Positions 38,301 to 46,951 of a DNA stretch of 48,936 bases are shown here, one piece after another. The stretch's first letter is position 1. Each line of letters starts with the position of its first letter. The notes beneath the pieces were generated by a model, which did not search any database, was not told where the DNA came from, and saw nothing but the letters and a program-made list of their open reading frames with translations. Origin of the DNA: Candidatus Doudnabacteria bacterium (GTDB lineage: Bacteria > Patescibacteriota > Doudnabacteria > UBA920); the NCBI GenBank assembly GCA_903908535.1, contig CAIVSE010000077.1, positions 1-48,936 of the forward strand, given 5' to 3'. The position numbers and the translations under genes are program-made.

Positions 38301-38784
38301 CTCCAAACTCAAAAGGATTTTAACCAAAAAGAACGACCCTATGGCCTTTTTTACGCTCCAGGATTCCACCGGCAGCATTGAGGTTTTGGTTTTCCCCAAG
38401 ACCATGGAAAAAGTTTTACCGCTTTTAGAAAATGATAAAATTGTGGAAGTTTCCGGTAAGCTTTCGGACAAGGACGAGGAGTTTAAATTATTGGCCGACG
38501 ACATTAAAGAATTGCCCACGGACGATTTGTATAACATGGCCCTGGCGGAAATGCAAAAAGAAAAATCTATTGTCCTGCATATGAACACGCTGGCCGGATC
38601 GGAGGCCTTAAACGCAATTAAAGATATTTTGCAGCAGCATCCCGGAAATGCACAAGTTTATTTATCCGTCGGCGTCGGCGGTAACGCGAAAAAAATAAAA
38701 ACCCAGTCTATGGTTAAAATAGACGGCAATTTGGTTAGCGAGTTAAAAAGCATTCCGGAAGTCGTGATGGTGGATGTGAAATAA
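35317..38784 (+). CDS. dnaE: DNA polymerase III alpha subunit
   Basis: PHP motif [71 protein letters not shown]. Confidence 0.97.
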   Translation: [1155 protein letters not shown]

Positions 38785-38905
38785 AAGTTCCGAAGGAACT
38801 TTTCTTAACTCCTCGGCTCGCTTTCCCGATTAAAATCGGGAAGACTCGCCTACGTCGCGAATAAAACCTTATAAATAAGCCAAGTCAAAACTGTGGAAAA
38901 CTTTC

Positions 38906-38934
38906 TTGATAATCCTTGTTTTATCTGATATAAT
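38906..38934 (+). promoter_or_regulatory. sigma70-like promoter of thrS
   Basis: TTGATA-17 nt-TATAAT. Confidence 0.75.
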
Positions 38935-38940
38935 TATTTC

Positions 38941-39335
38941 AGTTCTTCAAGTGAGATCCCCGTACCACTTCATCGGGTACGGGACACAGTCGGCTACCAA
39001 CCGATGAACTTGAAACAAATAGTAATTAACCTTAAAGTGTTCTAGAGCCACTTTTTGGTGAAAAGACTCTGTATTAGTCGGCCTAAAGGCCTCCGGTGCA
39101 GGGTAAACTGGGACGGAAACGTCTTCCCATTAGATTAGGGAGACCCCAGGATTTGGTCCTATCATTTGTCAACCGATAAATGATGGATCATATCCTGGGG
39201 TTTTGTGTTAGATATTGGAGAGGACAACCCAAAAAGGGTTTTCCTCTCCAACGTCCAACTGCGTTGGACTGCCTCACTTTTCCAACGAATCCTCGACATC
39301 GGAGTGAATCCGACGCCTCGGAACTATAATTAACC
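38941..39335 (+). promoter_or_regulatory. long structured thrS leader RNA
   Basis: TTCAAGT/ACTTGAA enclosing CCCGTACC/GGTACGGG and TCGG-CTACCAA-CCGA; large stem CCCCAGGAT/ATCCTGGGG; TTGGAGAGGA.../...TCCTCTCCAA; GTCCAAC-TGC-GTTGGAC. Confidence 0.65.
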
Positions 39336-39343
39336 AATTTCCT

Positions 39344-41080
39344 ATGTCACAAAACCAAGAACTTGAACATCTTCGCCACTCACTCGCCCACCTTTTAGCC
39401 GCGGCGGTAATTAAGTTGTATCCTGGTACCAAACGGACAATTGGTCCGGCCATAGACAACGGTTTTTATTATGATTTTGAATTCGCGGAACCGATTACTG
39501 AAAAAGATTTGCCGAAGATTGAAAAGGAAATGAAGAAGCTGCTTAAAACCTGGTCAACCTTTGAGCGGCGGGAAGTCAGCGCCGACCAGGCCCGGGAACT
39601 TTTTAAAGATAACCCCTACAAGCTGGAACTGATAAATGAATTTTCTAAAGACGGCCAAACCTTAACCATCTACAAATCCAGCGAATACTTTGAGGACCTC
39701 TGCCGCGGCGGCCATGCCGAAAATATGTCCAAAGTTGACCCGGAAAGCTTTAAGCTGGCTAAATTAGCCGGGGCTTACTGGCGCGGGGACGAAAAAAATA
39801 AAATGCTCACCCGCATTTACGGTTACGCCTTTGCCACCAAGGAAGATCTGCAAAATTATTTAAAAATGCTGGAAGAAGCCGAAAAGCGCGACCATAAAGT
39901 TTTGGGGCCAAAGCTGGAATTGTTTATGTTCCATCCCACTGCCCCCGGTATGCCATACTGGCTGCCCAAGGGCGTGATTCTTTATAATCAGTTGATTGAT
40001 TTTTGGCGAAAAGAACACCAAAAGCGCGGCTACCAGGAAATTGTCTCCCCTCTTTTAAATAAAAAAGAACTCTATATTACCTCCGGGCACTACGAGCATT
40101 ATTGGCCCGATATGTTTGTGGCCAACATGGGTGAAAACGAAGAATACGGCATAAAGGCCATGAACTGCCCCAACGCCATGGTGGTGTTTGGCAGCAAACT
40201 CCGAAGCTATAAAGATTTGCCTTACCGGTTAAGCGACACCGACATGTTGCACCGCTATGAAGGCTCGGGAAGCTTGAATGGCTTATTGCGTGTCCGCGAA
40301 TTCCGCCAGGACGACGCGCATATTTTTGTGACCGAAGAAATGATAGAAGCCGAATACGAACGGGTGTTTGAAATCACCAAGCTTTTTTACGGCATCTTTA
40401 ACCTGGAATACCACTACCGCCTGGGCACCCGGCCGGAAAAATTTTTGGGCGACGTGGAAACCTGGAACCGCGCCGAGCAGTCTTTAAAGAAGATTCTGGA
40501 AAAAAGCGGGCGTGATTATTCCGTGGAAGAAGGCGATGGCGCTTTTTACGGGCCCAAGGTGGATATTTTAATGAAGGACGCCCTGGGACGCGAGTGGCAG
40601 ATGGGCACCATCCAGCTGGACTTCCAGCAGCCGCGCCGCTTTAATTTGGAATACGTGGCCGAAGACGGCAGCCGCAAAACCCCGGTGGCTATCCACCGGG
40701 TGATTTACGGCTCGCTGGAAAGGTTTATTGGCCTGCTAATAGAACATTATGCCGGCGCTTTCCCGCTGTGGCTGTCCCCTGTCCAAATTGCCATCTTGCC
40801 GATTTCCGACAACCAGATTGGCTACGCTAAAAAAGTCCGTGACGGATTGTCGGCGGCTAATGAAAATCTTCGGATTGAAATTGACGAGCGCCCGGAAAGT
40901 ATTGGCAAAAAAATCCGCGAAGCCAGCATGCAAAAAATCCCCTACCAAATTATTGTGGGGGAAAAAGAAGTGGAAGCTAATAAAGTTGCAATCAGGACCC
41001 GTGACGGATCTGATTTAGGTCAAATATCAACGCAAGAATTTTCTGAGAAGATAAATTTGGAAATTAAAGAAAAGAAGTAG
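39344..41080 (+). CDS. thrS: threonyl-tRNA synthetase
   Basis: RHSLAHLLAAAV; MNCPNAMVVF; GEGDGAFYGPKVDI; class II aaRS motifs. Confidence 0.97.
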   Translation: MSQNQELEHLRHSLAHLLAAAVIKLYPGTKRTIGPAIDNGFYYDFEFAEPITEKDLPKIEKEMKKLLKTWSTFERREVSADQARELFKDNPYKLELINEFSKDGQTLTIYKSSEYFEDLCRGGHAENMSKVDPESFKLAKLAGAYWRGDEKNKMLTRIYGYAFATKEDLQNYLKMLEEAEKRDHKVLGPKLELFMFHPTAPGMPYWLPKGVILYNQLIDFWRKEHQKRGYQEIVSPLLNKKELYITSGHYEHYWPDMFVANMGENEEYGIKAMNCPNAMVVFGSKLRSYKDLPYRLSDTDMLHRYEGSGSLNGLLRVREFRQDDAHIFVTEEMIEAEYERVFEITKLFYGIFNLEYHYRLGTRPEKFLGDVETWNRAEQSLKKILEKSGRDYSVEEGDGAFYGPKVDILMKDALGREWQMGTIQLDFQQPRRFNLEYVAEDGSRKTPVAIHRVIYGSLERFIGLLIEHYAGAFPLWLSPVQIAILPISDNQIGYAKKVRDGLSAANENLRIEIDERPESIGKKIREASMQKIPYQIIVGEKEVEANKVAIRTRDGSDLGQISTQEFSEKINLEIKEKK

Positions 41081-41839
41081 CTACGTCAAAATCCTGCAGC
41101 CGTAGTCGGTCACGGCCACGGTGTGTTCAAAATGCGCGCTAAGCCCCCCGTCTTTGGTGGAAATGGTCCATCCGTCCGGCTCATACTGCAAAAAATATTC
41201 ATGTTCGCAGAGCATGGGCTCTATGGCCAAAACCATGCCGGTTTGCAGTTTCGGGCCGGTGCCGGGTTTGCCGTAGCAGGGCACAAAAGGGTCTTCATGG
41301 ACTTCGTAGCCTACCCCGTGCCCGCCCAAATCCCGCACCACGCTAAAACCTTCGTCCTCGGCCGCCTTTTGCGTGGCCCAGGCAATGTCGCCAATGCGGT
41401 TGCCCGGCCTAACCTGTTTTAAGGCCATATCCAAACTTTTTTTTGTGGTTTCAATCAGCAATTTGGCTTTGGAGCTAATCCTGCCCACCGCTACGGTTAT
41501 GGCCGTATCTGTAAACAGCTTTTTATATTCCATACCAATGTCCAAACTAACAATATCGCCCTGCTTTAAAATGTTAAATTTGGAGGGAATGCCGTGGACA
41601 ACCTGGGAGTTCACGGAGGTGCACAACCCGGCCGGAAACGGATTTTTTTTTGGGCCATAATTTTTAAAGCTGGGGATGCCGCCGGCTTTGGCAATTTCCG
41701 CTTCCGCAAATTCGTTGAGCCGCCAGGTGGTTATGCCCGGCTCCGCCAGTTCCGCCGCGCGCAATAAAATATCACGGAGGATTTTGCCGCCTTCCGCGAT
41801 TAGTTCTATGTCTTTGGCGGTTTTAATTTGGCCTTTCAT
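41081..41839 (-). CDS. map: methionine aminopeptidase
   Basis: VSLDIGMEYKKLFTDTAIT; GHGVGYEVHEDPFVP; MVLAIEPML. Confidence 0.96.
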   Translation of the reverse strand: MKGQIKTAKDIELIAEGGKILRDILLRAAELAEPGITTWRLNEFAEAEIAKAGGIPSFKNYGPKKNPFPAGLCTSVNSQVVHGIPSKFNILKQGDIVSLDIGMEYKKLFTDTAITVAVGRISSKAKLLIETTKKSLDMALKQVRPGNRIGDIAWATQKAAEDEGFSVVRDLGGHGVGYEVHEDPFVPCYGKPGTGPKLQTGMVLAIEPMLCEHEYFLQYEPDGWTISTKDGGLSAHFEHTVAVTDYGCRILT

Positions 41840-42434
41840 ATGCTTCTAATTTTTTCATTAAACGTGACTTAGCCTGCACAATGGTTCCCATTGTGGAAAT
41901 TTTTAGGTAAGGGTAGCGGGCTTTAAAAAAAGCCACGACCTGGGAAATATTTTTTTTGTAATAATCCAGGCGGTTTTTTAGGGCCTGCTTGTTGTCATCG
42001 GGCCGCTTGGAAAATTTGCCCTTAAAATAAGCGGCGCGGCCGGTCATGCGCGCAATAACTTCCTTGAGCGGAATGGAAAGATAAATAAACAGCACGCGCT
42101 GGCGCTTTTCCTGCTTCAACCATTTAGCCACCAGCCTGGCTTCGCCCAGCATTTTTGGCGTACCGTTAAAAAGTATACCCTGCTTTTTTGGCCTGCCGTG
42201 GATTTTGTCATGCAGCAGTTGGCGCACTAATTCTGTGGGTGTCAGTTTGCCGCTGTCCAAAGTTTTGTCTAAATGGTATTTTTTGCGCAGCTTGGGGTTA
42301 TGCTCCAGCTGGCGCAGCTCCTGACCCATATCCAAATTATATAGATGGTATTTTTGGGTTAAAAATTTGCCGTGGGTAGCCTTGCCCGCGGCCGGATCTC
42401 CCAAAAGGATAATGTTTAAAGGTTGTTTTATCAT
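41823..42434 (-). CDS. adenylate kinase-like nucleoside monophosphate kinase
   Basis: P-loop variant LLGDPAAGKATHGKFL; FNGTPKMLGEARLV; RPDDNKQALKNRLDYY. Confidence 0.85.
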   Translation of the reverse strand: MIKQPLNIILLGDPAAGKATHGKFLTQKYHLYNLDMGQELRQLEHNPKLRKKYHLDKTLDSGKLTPTELVRQLLHDKIHGRPKKQGILFNGTPKMLGEARLVAKWLKQEKRQRVLFIYLSIPLKEVIARMTGRAAYFKGKFSKRPDDNKQALKNRLDYYKKNISQVVAFFKARYPYLKISTMGTIVQAKSRLMKKLEAYERPN

Positions 42435-43009
42435 TACAGGCCCAAAGCGGAATTAATTTTAGCGGATATTTCCTCAATTGTCCCCAGGCCGTCTATTTTC
42501 ATAAACTTCCCGTGTTGCTTCATAAAGTCCAAAATCGGCAAAGTCTGTTCGTAATATTGCTGCAAACGTTTTTCCACCGCTTCCCTGGTGTCGTCCGCGC
42601 GGTGTTCCCGCTGTGCCCGGAGCATAATGCGCTTAACAGATTCTTGTTTGGGAATATCCAAAAACAGGGTGATAAAATTATTGCGTCCCTGTTTGGGCAA
42701 TAGTTCCATTAAAAATTCCGCCTGGGACAATCTCCGTGGAATGCCGTCAAAAATTACTCCCTGCTCCGCCGGAATGCTGTCCAGCTTTTGGCGGGCAACT
42801 TTAAGCAACAGTTCGTCGGAAAGGTAGACGCCTTTTTCCATGGTTTCCTTAACCTCGCGGCCAATTTCGTTGTCCATTTTGGCGGCCTGCCGGCAAATGG
42901 CGCCGTTATCCCAGTGGAAAAAATCCAGTTTGGTCGCTAAAATTTTGGCCTGCGTGCCCTTACCGCTGCCCTGCGGGCCAATAAAGAAAATTGTCTTCAG
43001 TTCATTCAT
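42434..43009 (-). CDS. adk: adenylate kinase
   Basis: FIGPQGSGKGTQAKIL; IFDGIPRRLSQAEFL; RADDTREAVEKRLQQYYEQT. Confidence 0.92.
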   Translation of the reverse strand: MNELKTIFFIGPQGSGKGTQAKILATKLDFFHWDNGAICRQAAKMDNEIGREVKETMEKGVYLSDELLLKVARQKLDSIPAEQGVIFDGIPRRLSQAEFLMELLPKQGRNNFITLFLDIPKQESVKRIMLRAQREHRADDTREAVEKRLQQYYEQTLPILDFMKQHGKFMKIDGLGTIEEISAKINSALGL

Positions 43010-43071
43010 GACAAATGTATTTTACAGGAGTTGTGGAATAATGTAAACAGTAAAAATACAAACAAAATCCC

Positions 43072-44778
43072 GTGAACGATATTTTTATTGAAATTACCTT
43101 AGTCCTGGTCCTGGCCGGCGCCGTGGCATTTATAGTCAGCCTGCTCAAGCAGCCCAGTATAGTCGGGTACATTTTAACCGGTTTGATAATCGGGTCTTTT
43201 GGTTATGTGCGTCTGCATGACGGCGCGACTCTTAGCGGTTTGGCCCAAATTGGCATTACCCTTTTGCTGTTTATGGTCGGCCTGGAGCTGGACATTACCC
43301 AGCTTAAAAAAATCGGCCGTAATTCGCTGCTGGCCGGCATCGGGCAGGTTATTTTTACCAGTGCCGTTGGCTTTTTAATTTTACGTGCTTTGCATATTGG
43401 CTTAATCCCCGCCCTGTTTATTGCCCCGGCTTTGACTTTTTCATCCACCATTATTGTAGTTAAGCTGCTGTCCGAAAAGCGAGATTTGCAAAGTTTATAC
43501 GGCAAATTGGTGGTCGGCATATTCCTGACGCAGGATGTGGTTTCTATTTTAATACTTATCGGACTGTCCACCTTCAGCAGCGGCAGCGTTTATGGTTCCC
43601 TCCCGGCCTGGCAGAATATTGTTTTGGTTTTGGTTCGCGCCCTAATTTTGGTGTTGCTGACCATGTGGCTTTCGGCCAGGGTCTTCCCCAAAATTTTAAA
43701 ATACATTGGCGGCAACGACGAACTGCTGTTGATTTTTGCTTTGGCCTGGGCCCTGGGTCTGGCCGTTTTTGTATCCCTGCCGTTTATGGGTTTTTCTTTG
43801 GAGATTGGCGGGTTTTTAGCCGGTTTGAGTCTGGCCCAAAGCGGCGTGCATTATGAAATTTCCAGCCGGATTAAATCCATCCGCGACTTTTTTATCATCA
43901 TTTTTTTTGTGGTTTTGGGCAGCGGGTTGGTGTTAACCCATGCCTCAACGCTCATTGGGCCGGCCATTATCCTTTCGCTGTTTGTGCTTATTGGCAACCC
44001 GTTAATTATTATGATCCTGCTGGGCGCGCTGGGCTACAAACCGCGCACATCTTTTTTCGCGGGAGTTACGGTGGCGCAAATTTCGGAATTCAGTTTAATC
44101 TTAGTGGCGCTGGGATATCAAATGAATTTTTTACAGTCCAGTGACGTTGGGCTGGTTACGCTCATCGGCATCATTACCATTGCCCTGTCCAGCTATATGA
44201 TAAAATATGCCGGCTGGCTTTACGACCGTCTAAAACCTTTGTTGGTGATTTTTGATTTTCGTAAGGGCGCGGCTGAAAAGCATTTAACCGCCGGCAAAAC
44301 TTTAAAGGGCCACATTGTCTTAGTCGGGGCGCACCGTTTGGGGCATCATTTAATAGATGCCCTGGCCAAACAAAAACGGCCGTTTGTAGTGGTGGACTTT
44401 AACCCCGAGGTGGTGGAAAAATACGTGGAGCAGGGCCTGCTAGCCATTTGCGGCGACATTACCGACAGCTACATTCAGGAAGAAGCCCATATTCGGGATG
44501 CCAAACTGATTATTTCCACTATCCCCGACTTTAACAGCAACCTGGCTTTGCTGGAAGCGGTGCAAAAAAATTCTCGCGGTCGCGCTAAACCAAAATTAAT
44601 TTTTATCGCCCAGGACGAGGCGGAAATTAAGGCGCTTTACGATCGCGACATTGATTACGTTATTTCCCCGCACTTTATGGGCGGTCTGCATTTGGCCAAA
44701 ATTTTGGAAGACCAGGACGGCTTTAAGAGCTTAAAAAAGTTGCGCGAGCATCACTTAAAAATACTGGGAACAAAATAA
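43072..44778 (+). CDS. Kef-type CPA2 cation/proton antiporter with TrkA-N domain
   Basis: QPSIVGYILTGLIIG; TFSSTIIVVKLLSEKRDLQSLYGKLVVGIFLTQD; C-terminal Rossmann HIVLVGAHRLGHHLIDAL; GTG start. Confidence 0.9.
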   Translation: MNDIFIEITLVLVLAGAVAFIVSLLKQPSIVGYILTGLIIGSFGYVRLHDGATLSGLAQIGITLLLFMVGLELDITQLKKIGRNSLLAGIGQVIFTSAVGFLILRALHIGLIPALFIAPALTFSSTIIVVKLLSEKRDLQSLYGKLVVGIFLTQDVVSILILIGLSTFSSGSVYGSLPAWQNIVLVLVRALILVLLTMWLSARVFPKILKYIGGNDELLLIFALAWALGLAVFVSLPFMGFSLEIGGFLAGLSLAQSGVHYEISSRIKSIRDFFIIIFFVVLGSGLVLTHASTLIGPAIILSLFVLIGNPLIIMILLGALGYKPRTSFFAGVTVAQISEFSLILVALGYQMNFLQSSDVGLVTLIGIITIALSSYMIKYAGWLYDRLKPLLVIFDFRKGAAEKHLTAGKTLKGHIVLVGAHRLGHHLIDALAKQKRPFVVVDFNPEVVEKYVEQGLLAICGDITDSYIQEEAHIRDAKLIISTIPDFNSNLALLEAVQKNSRGRAKPKLIFIAQDEAEIKALYDRDIDYVISPHFMGGLHLAKILEDQDGFKSLKKLREHHLKILGTK

Positions 44779-44842
44779 GGATATTAAATAAAAACACCGG
44801 ACCGAGAGAGCGATCCGGTGTATTAATTTTGATTCAGCGTTG

Positions 44843-45022
44843 TTAGCGGCCGGTGATGGCTTTTTTCGCGCCCATACAGCCGAGGGCTATAAAGGCCAAA
44901 CCCAGGCTTAGTCCAAGCACTCCAGGAGGCGCGCCGTGTTGAGGCCAGACCACCATTACCGATGCGCCTATCAGCCACAATCCTCCTACAATCAGCATAA
45001 CCGAACAAAAGCCCACAATCAT
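44843..45022 (-). CDS. 59-aa small membrane protein, absent from the ORF track
   Basis: SD GGAGTGAACGTATG; MIVGFCSVMLIVGGLWLIGASVMVVWPQHGAPPGVLGLSLGLAFIALGCMGAKKAITGR. Confidence 0.65.
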   Translation of the reverse strand: MIVGFCSVMLIVGGLWLIGASVMVVWPQHGAPPGVLGLSLGLAFIALGCMGAKKAITGR

Positions 45023-45095
45023 ACGTTCACTCCTTCAAGGCCTTAAGGATGCCACAGCTATGGGAAAATGTCAATGTTTATGGTAAAATGGCTGT

Positions 45096-46517
45096 ATGCT
45101 GAAGCTCTATAATACCTTGTCTAAAAAGATAGATGAGGTCCCCAAAAAAGACCACTTAAACCTTTATACCTGCGGTCCTACGGTTTATAATTACGCGCAC
45201 ATTGGCAACTTGCGCAGTTTTATTATGGCCGATTTGCTGTTTAGGACCCTGGAATACGACGGTTACAATCCACGCTGGGTCATGAACATTACGGACATTG
45301 ACGACAAGACTATTAAAGGCACGATCGCGGAATATGGCGAGAATGCCACGGTTGAAGATTTATTTAATTTTACCGAAAAGTATTTTCAAGGTTTTGTCAG
45401 CGACCTTAAAGAGGTTAACGTCTCGGTTGATAAAATAGAGTTTATCAGAGTGACTGATAAAATGAAGGACATCCAGGAGTTTATGATTGGTTTGGTAAAA
45501 AAGGGCTACGCTTACGTTGCCGACGACGGGATTTATTTTAGCATAGAAAAATATCAAAAGGATTTTGGCGATTACGGCCAGCTGGTGGGTGAAAAGTTTT
45601 TGGAAGGCAAAAAAGTTGGCGCCCGCGTGCAGGTGGATGAATACGATAAAGAAAGTTTGAGTGATTTCGCTTTATGGAAATTCCATAACCCCAAAACCGA
45701 CGGCAAAATTTTTTGGGAAGATTTAGTCAAAGATCCGGAAGTAAAGATAGCCGCGGGTCGTCCGGGCTGGCATATTGAATGTTCTGTAATCAACAAAGCG
45801 GCGTTTAATGGTGAACCTACGGACATTCATACCGGCGGCGTGGATTTGATATTTCCGCATCATACCAACGAAATTGCCCAAAGCCAGGCATTGCTGGGTA
45901 AAGGTAATTTTGTACACCACTGGTTCCATTCCGAACATTTACTGGTGGACGGTAAAAAGATGGCCAAGAGCGCCAATGATTTTTACACACTCAATGATTT
46001 GGCCCAAAACACCAGCTATGTTGGTCCGGGACTGAGGTATCTATTTTTGCAAGCTAAATATTCCACCCAGCAGGATTTTACCTTGTCTTCCTTTGCCGGC
46101 GCGCTTAAAAGTTTTGATTCCCTTAAATGGTATATAGAAGGCGTGTTGGGCGGCGGTATAATGGAAAAACTTACGGGACCGCAGACAACTTTTAACTACG
46201 AGCCGTTGGAAAAAGATTTAGATTTTCCGGCCTGGCTTGGTAATTTGCAAAAGCTTGGAAACAATACCGAGGTGTCCTGGGAATCTAAGTTGGGATTTAT
46301 TTTAGAGGCTTATAAATTTTGTGGCATTGATTATAAACAGTATCTGTTTAAAAATTTTGAGTGGCCGGCGGAAGTCTTAAAGTTTGTCCGCTTGCGTGAA
46401 GAAGCAAAAAAAAATCAGGACTTTGCTAAATCCGACGAGTTGCGCAAACAAATAGAAGACCTCGGCTACGAGGTTATGGATACGCCGGAAGGGCAAAAAA
46501 TTCGCAAAAAACTTTAA
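45096..46517 (+). CDS. cysS: cysteinyl-tRNA synthetase
   Basis: YTCGPTVYNYAHIGNLRSF; GRPGWHIECS; HTGGVDLIFPHHTNEIAQ; KMAKS. Confidence 0.97.
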   Translation: MLKLYNTLSKKIDEVPKKDHLNLYTCGPTVYNYAHIGNLRSFIMADLLFRTLEYDGYNPRWVMNITDIDDKTIKGTIAEYGENATVEDLFNFTEKYFQGFVSDLKEVNVSVDKIEFIRVTDKMKDIQEFMIGLVKKGYAYVADDGIYFSIEKYQKDFGDYGQLVGEKFLEGKKVGARVQVDEYDKESLSDFALWKFHNPKTDGKIFWEDLVKDPEVKIAAGRPGWHIECSVINKAAFNGEPTDIHTGGVDLIFPHHTNEIAQSQALLGKGNFVHHWFHSEHLLVDGKKMAKSANDFYTLNDLAQNTSYVGPGLRYLFLQAKYSTQQDFTLSSFAGALKSFDSLKWYIEGVLGGGIMEKLTGPQTTFNYEPLEKDLDFPAWLGNLQKLGNNTEVSWESKLGFILEAYKFCGIDYKQYLFKNFEWPAEVLKFVRLREEAKKNQDFAKSDELRKQIEDLGYEVMDTPEGQKIRKKL

Positions 46518-46523
46518 AAATAA

Positions 46524-46560
46524 CCGTCCCGACAGCCGTTAAGCTTATCGGGACGGTTTT
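46524..46560 (+). terminator. intrinsic terminator after cysS
   Basis: CCGTCCCGAcagccgttaagcttaTCGGGACGGTTTTT. Confidence 0.8.
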
Positions 46561-46563
46561 TGG

Positions 46564-46833
46564 CTAGTTGGCCGCGGGTTGGATGTTTTTCCATTCCAGT
46601 CTCGTTTTGGCCAGAAAGGTAAAGCAGAGTTTTTTGTAGGAAGGCGACCAGTGATAGCTGTGGCGAACGAGGTCGTAAAATAATTCCAGCGCGGACAACC
46701 TGACCTCCTGCTCCATTGTGGAGGTATAGTCTTTCCATGCCAGCAGGGACCTGACAATTCCATCCTCATCTTGTGAGTTGTCTATTTCGCCTATTGAACG
46801 AGCAGTGAAGGCATTAATCTTCTTTGTTTCCAT
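46564..46833 (-). CDS. hypothetical protein
   Basis: SD GGGAGGTCAAATG; METKKINAFTARSIGEIDNSQDEDG; start revised to 46833. Confidence 0.6.
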   Translation of the reverse strand: METKKINAFTARSIGEIDNSQDEDGIVRSLLAWKDYTSTMEQEVRLSALELFYDLVRHSYHWSPSYKKLCFTFLAKTRLEWKNIQPAAN

Positions 46834-46951
46834 TTGACCTCCCAGTCGAATTCGTTTATATTTATTGGCGACGTAGGCGAGTAAATTATTTTGTGAATTT
46901 ACGAGCCGAGGAGCCAAAACGATATTATCGTTTTATCATATTTTTCACTTT

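Noticed and set aside
38941-39335. Canonical T-box riboswitch
   Set aside because: Consensus T-box sequence not found; kept only as a general structured-leader hypothesis.
44823-45008. 61-aa minus-strand ORF from the track
   Set aside because: Another frame (44843-45022) has SD and a coherent membrane-protein sequence.
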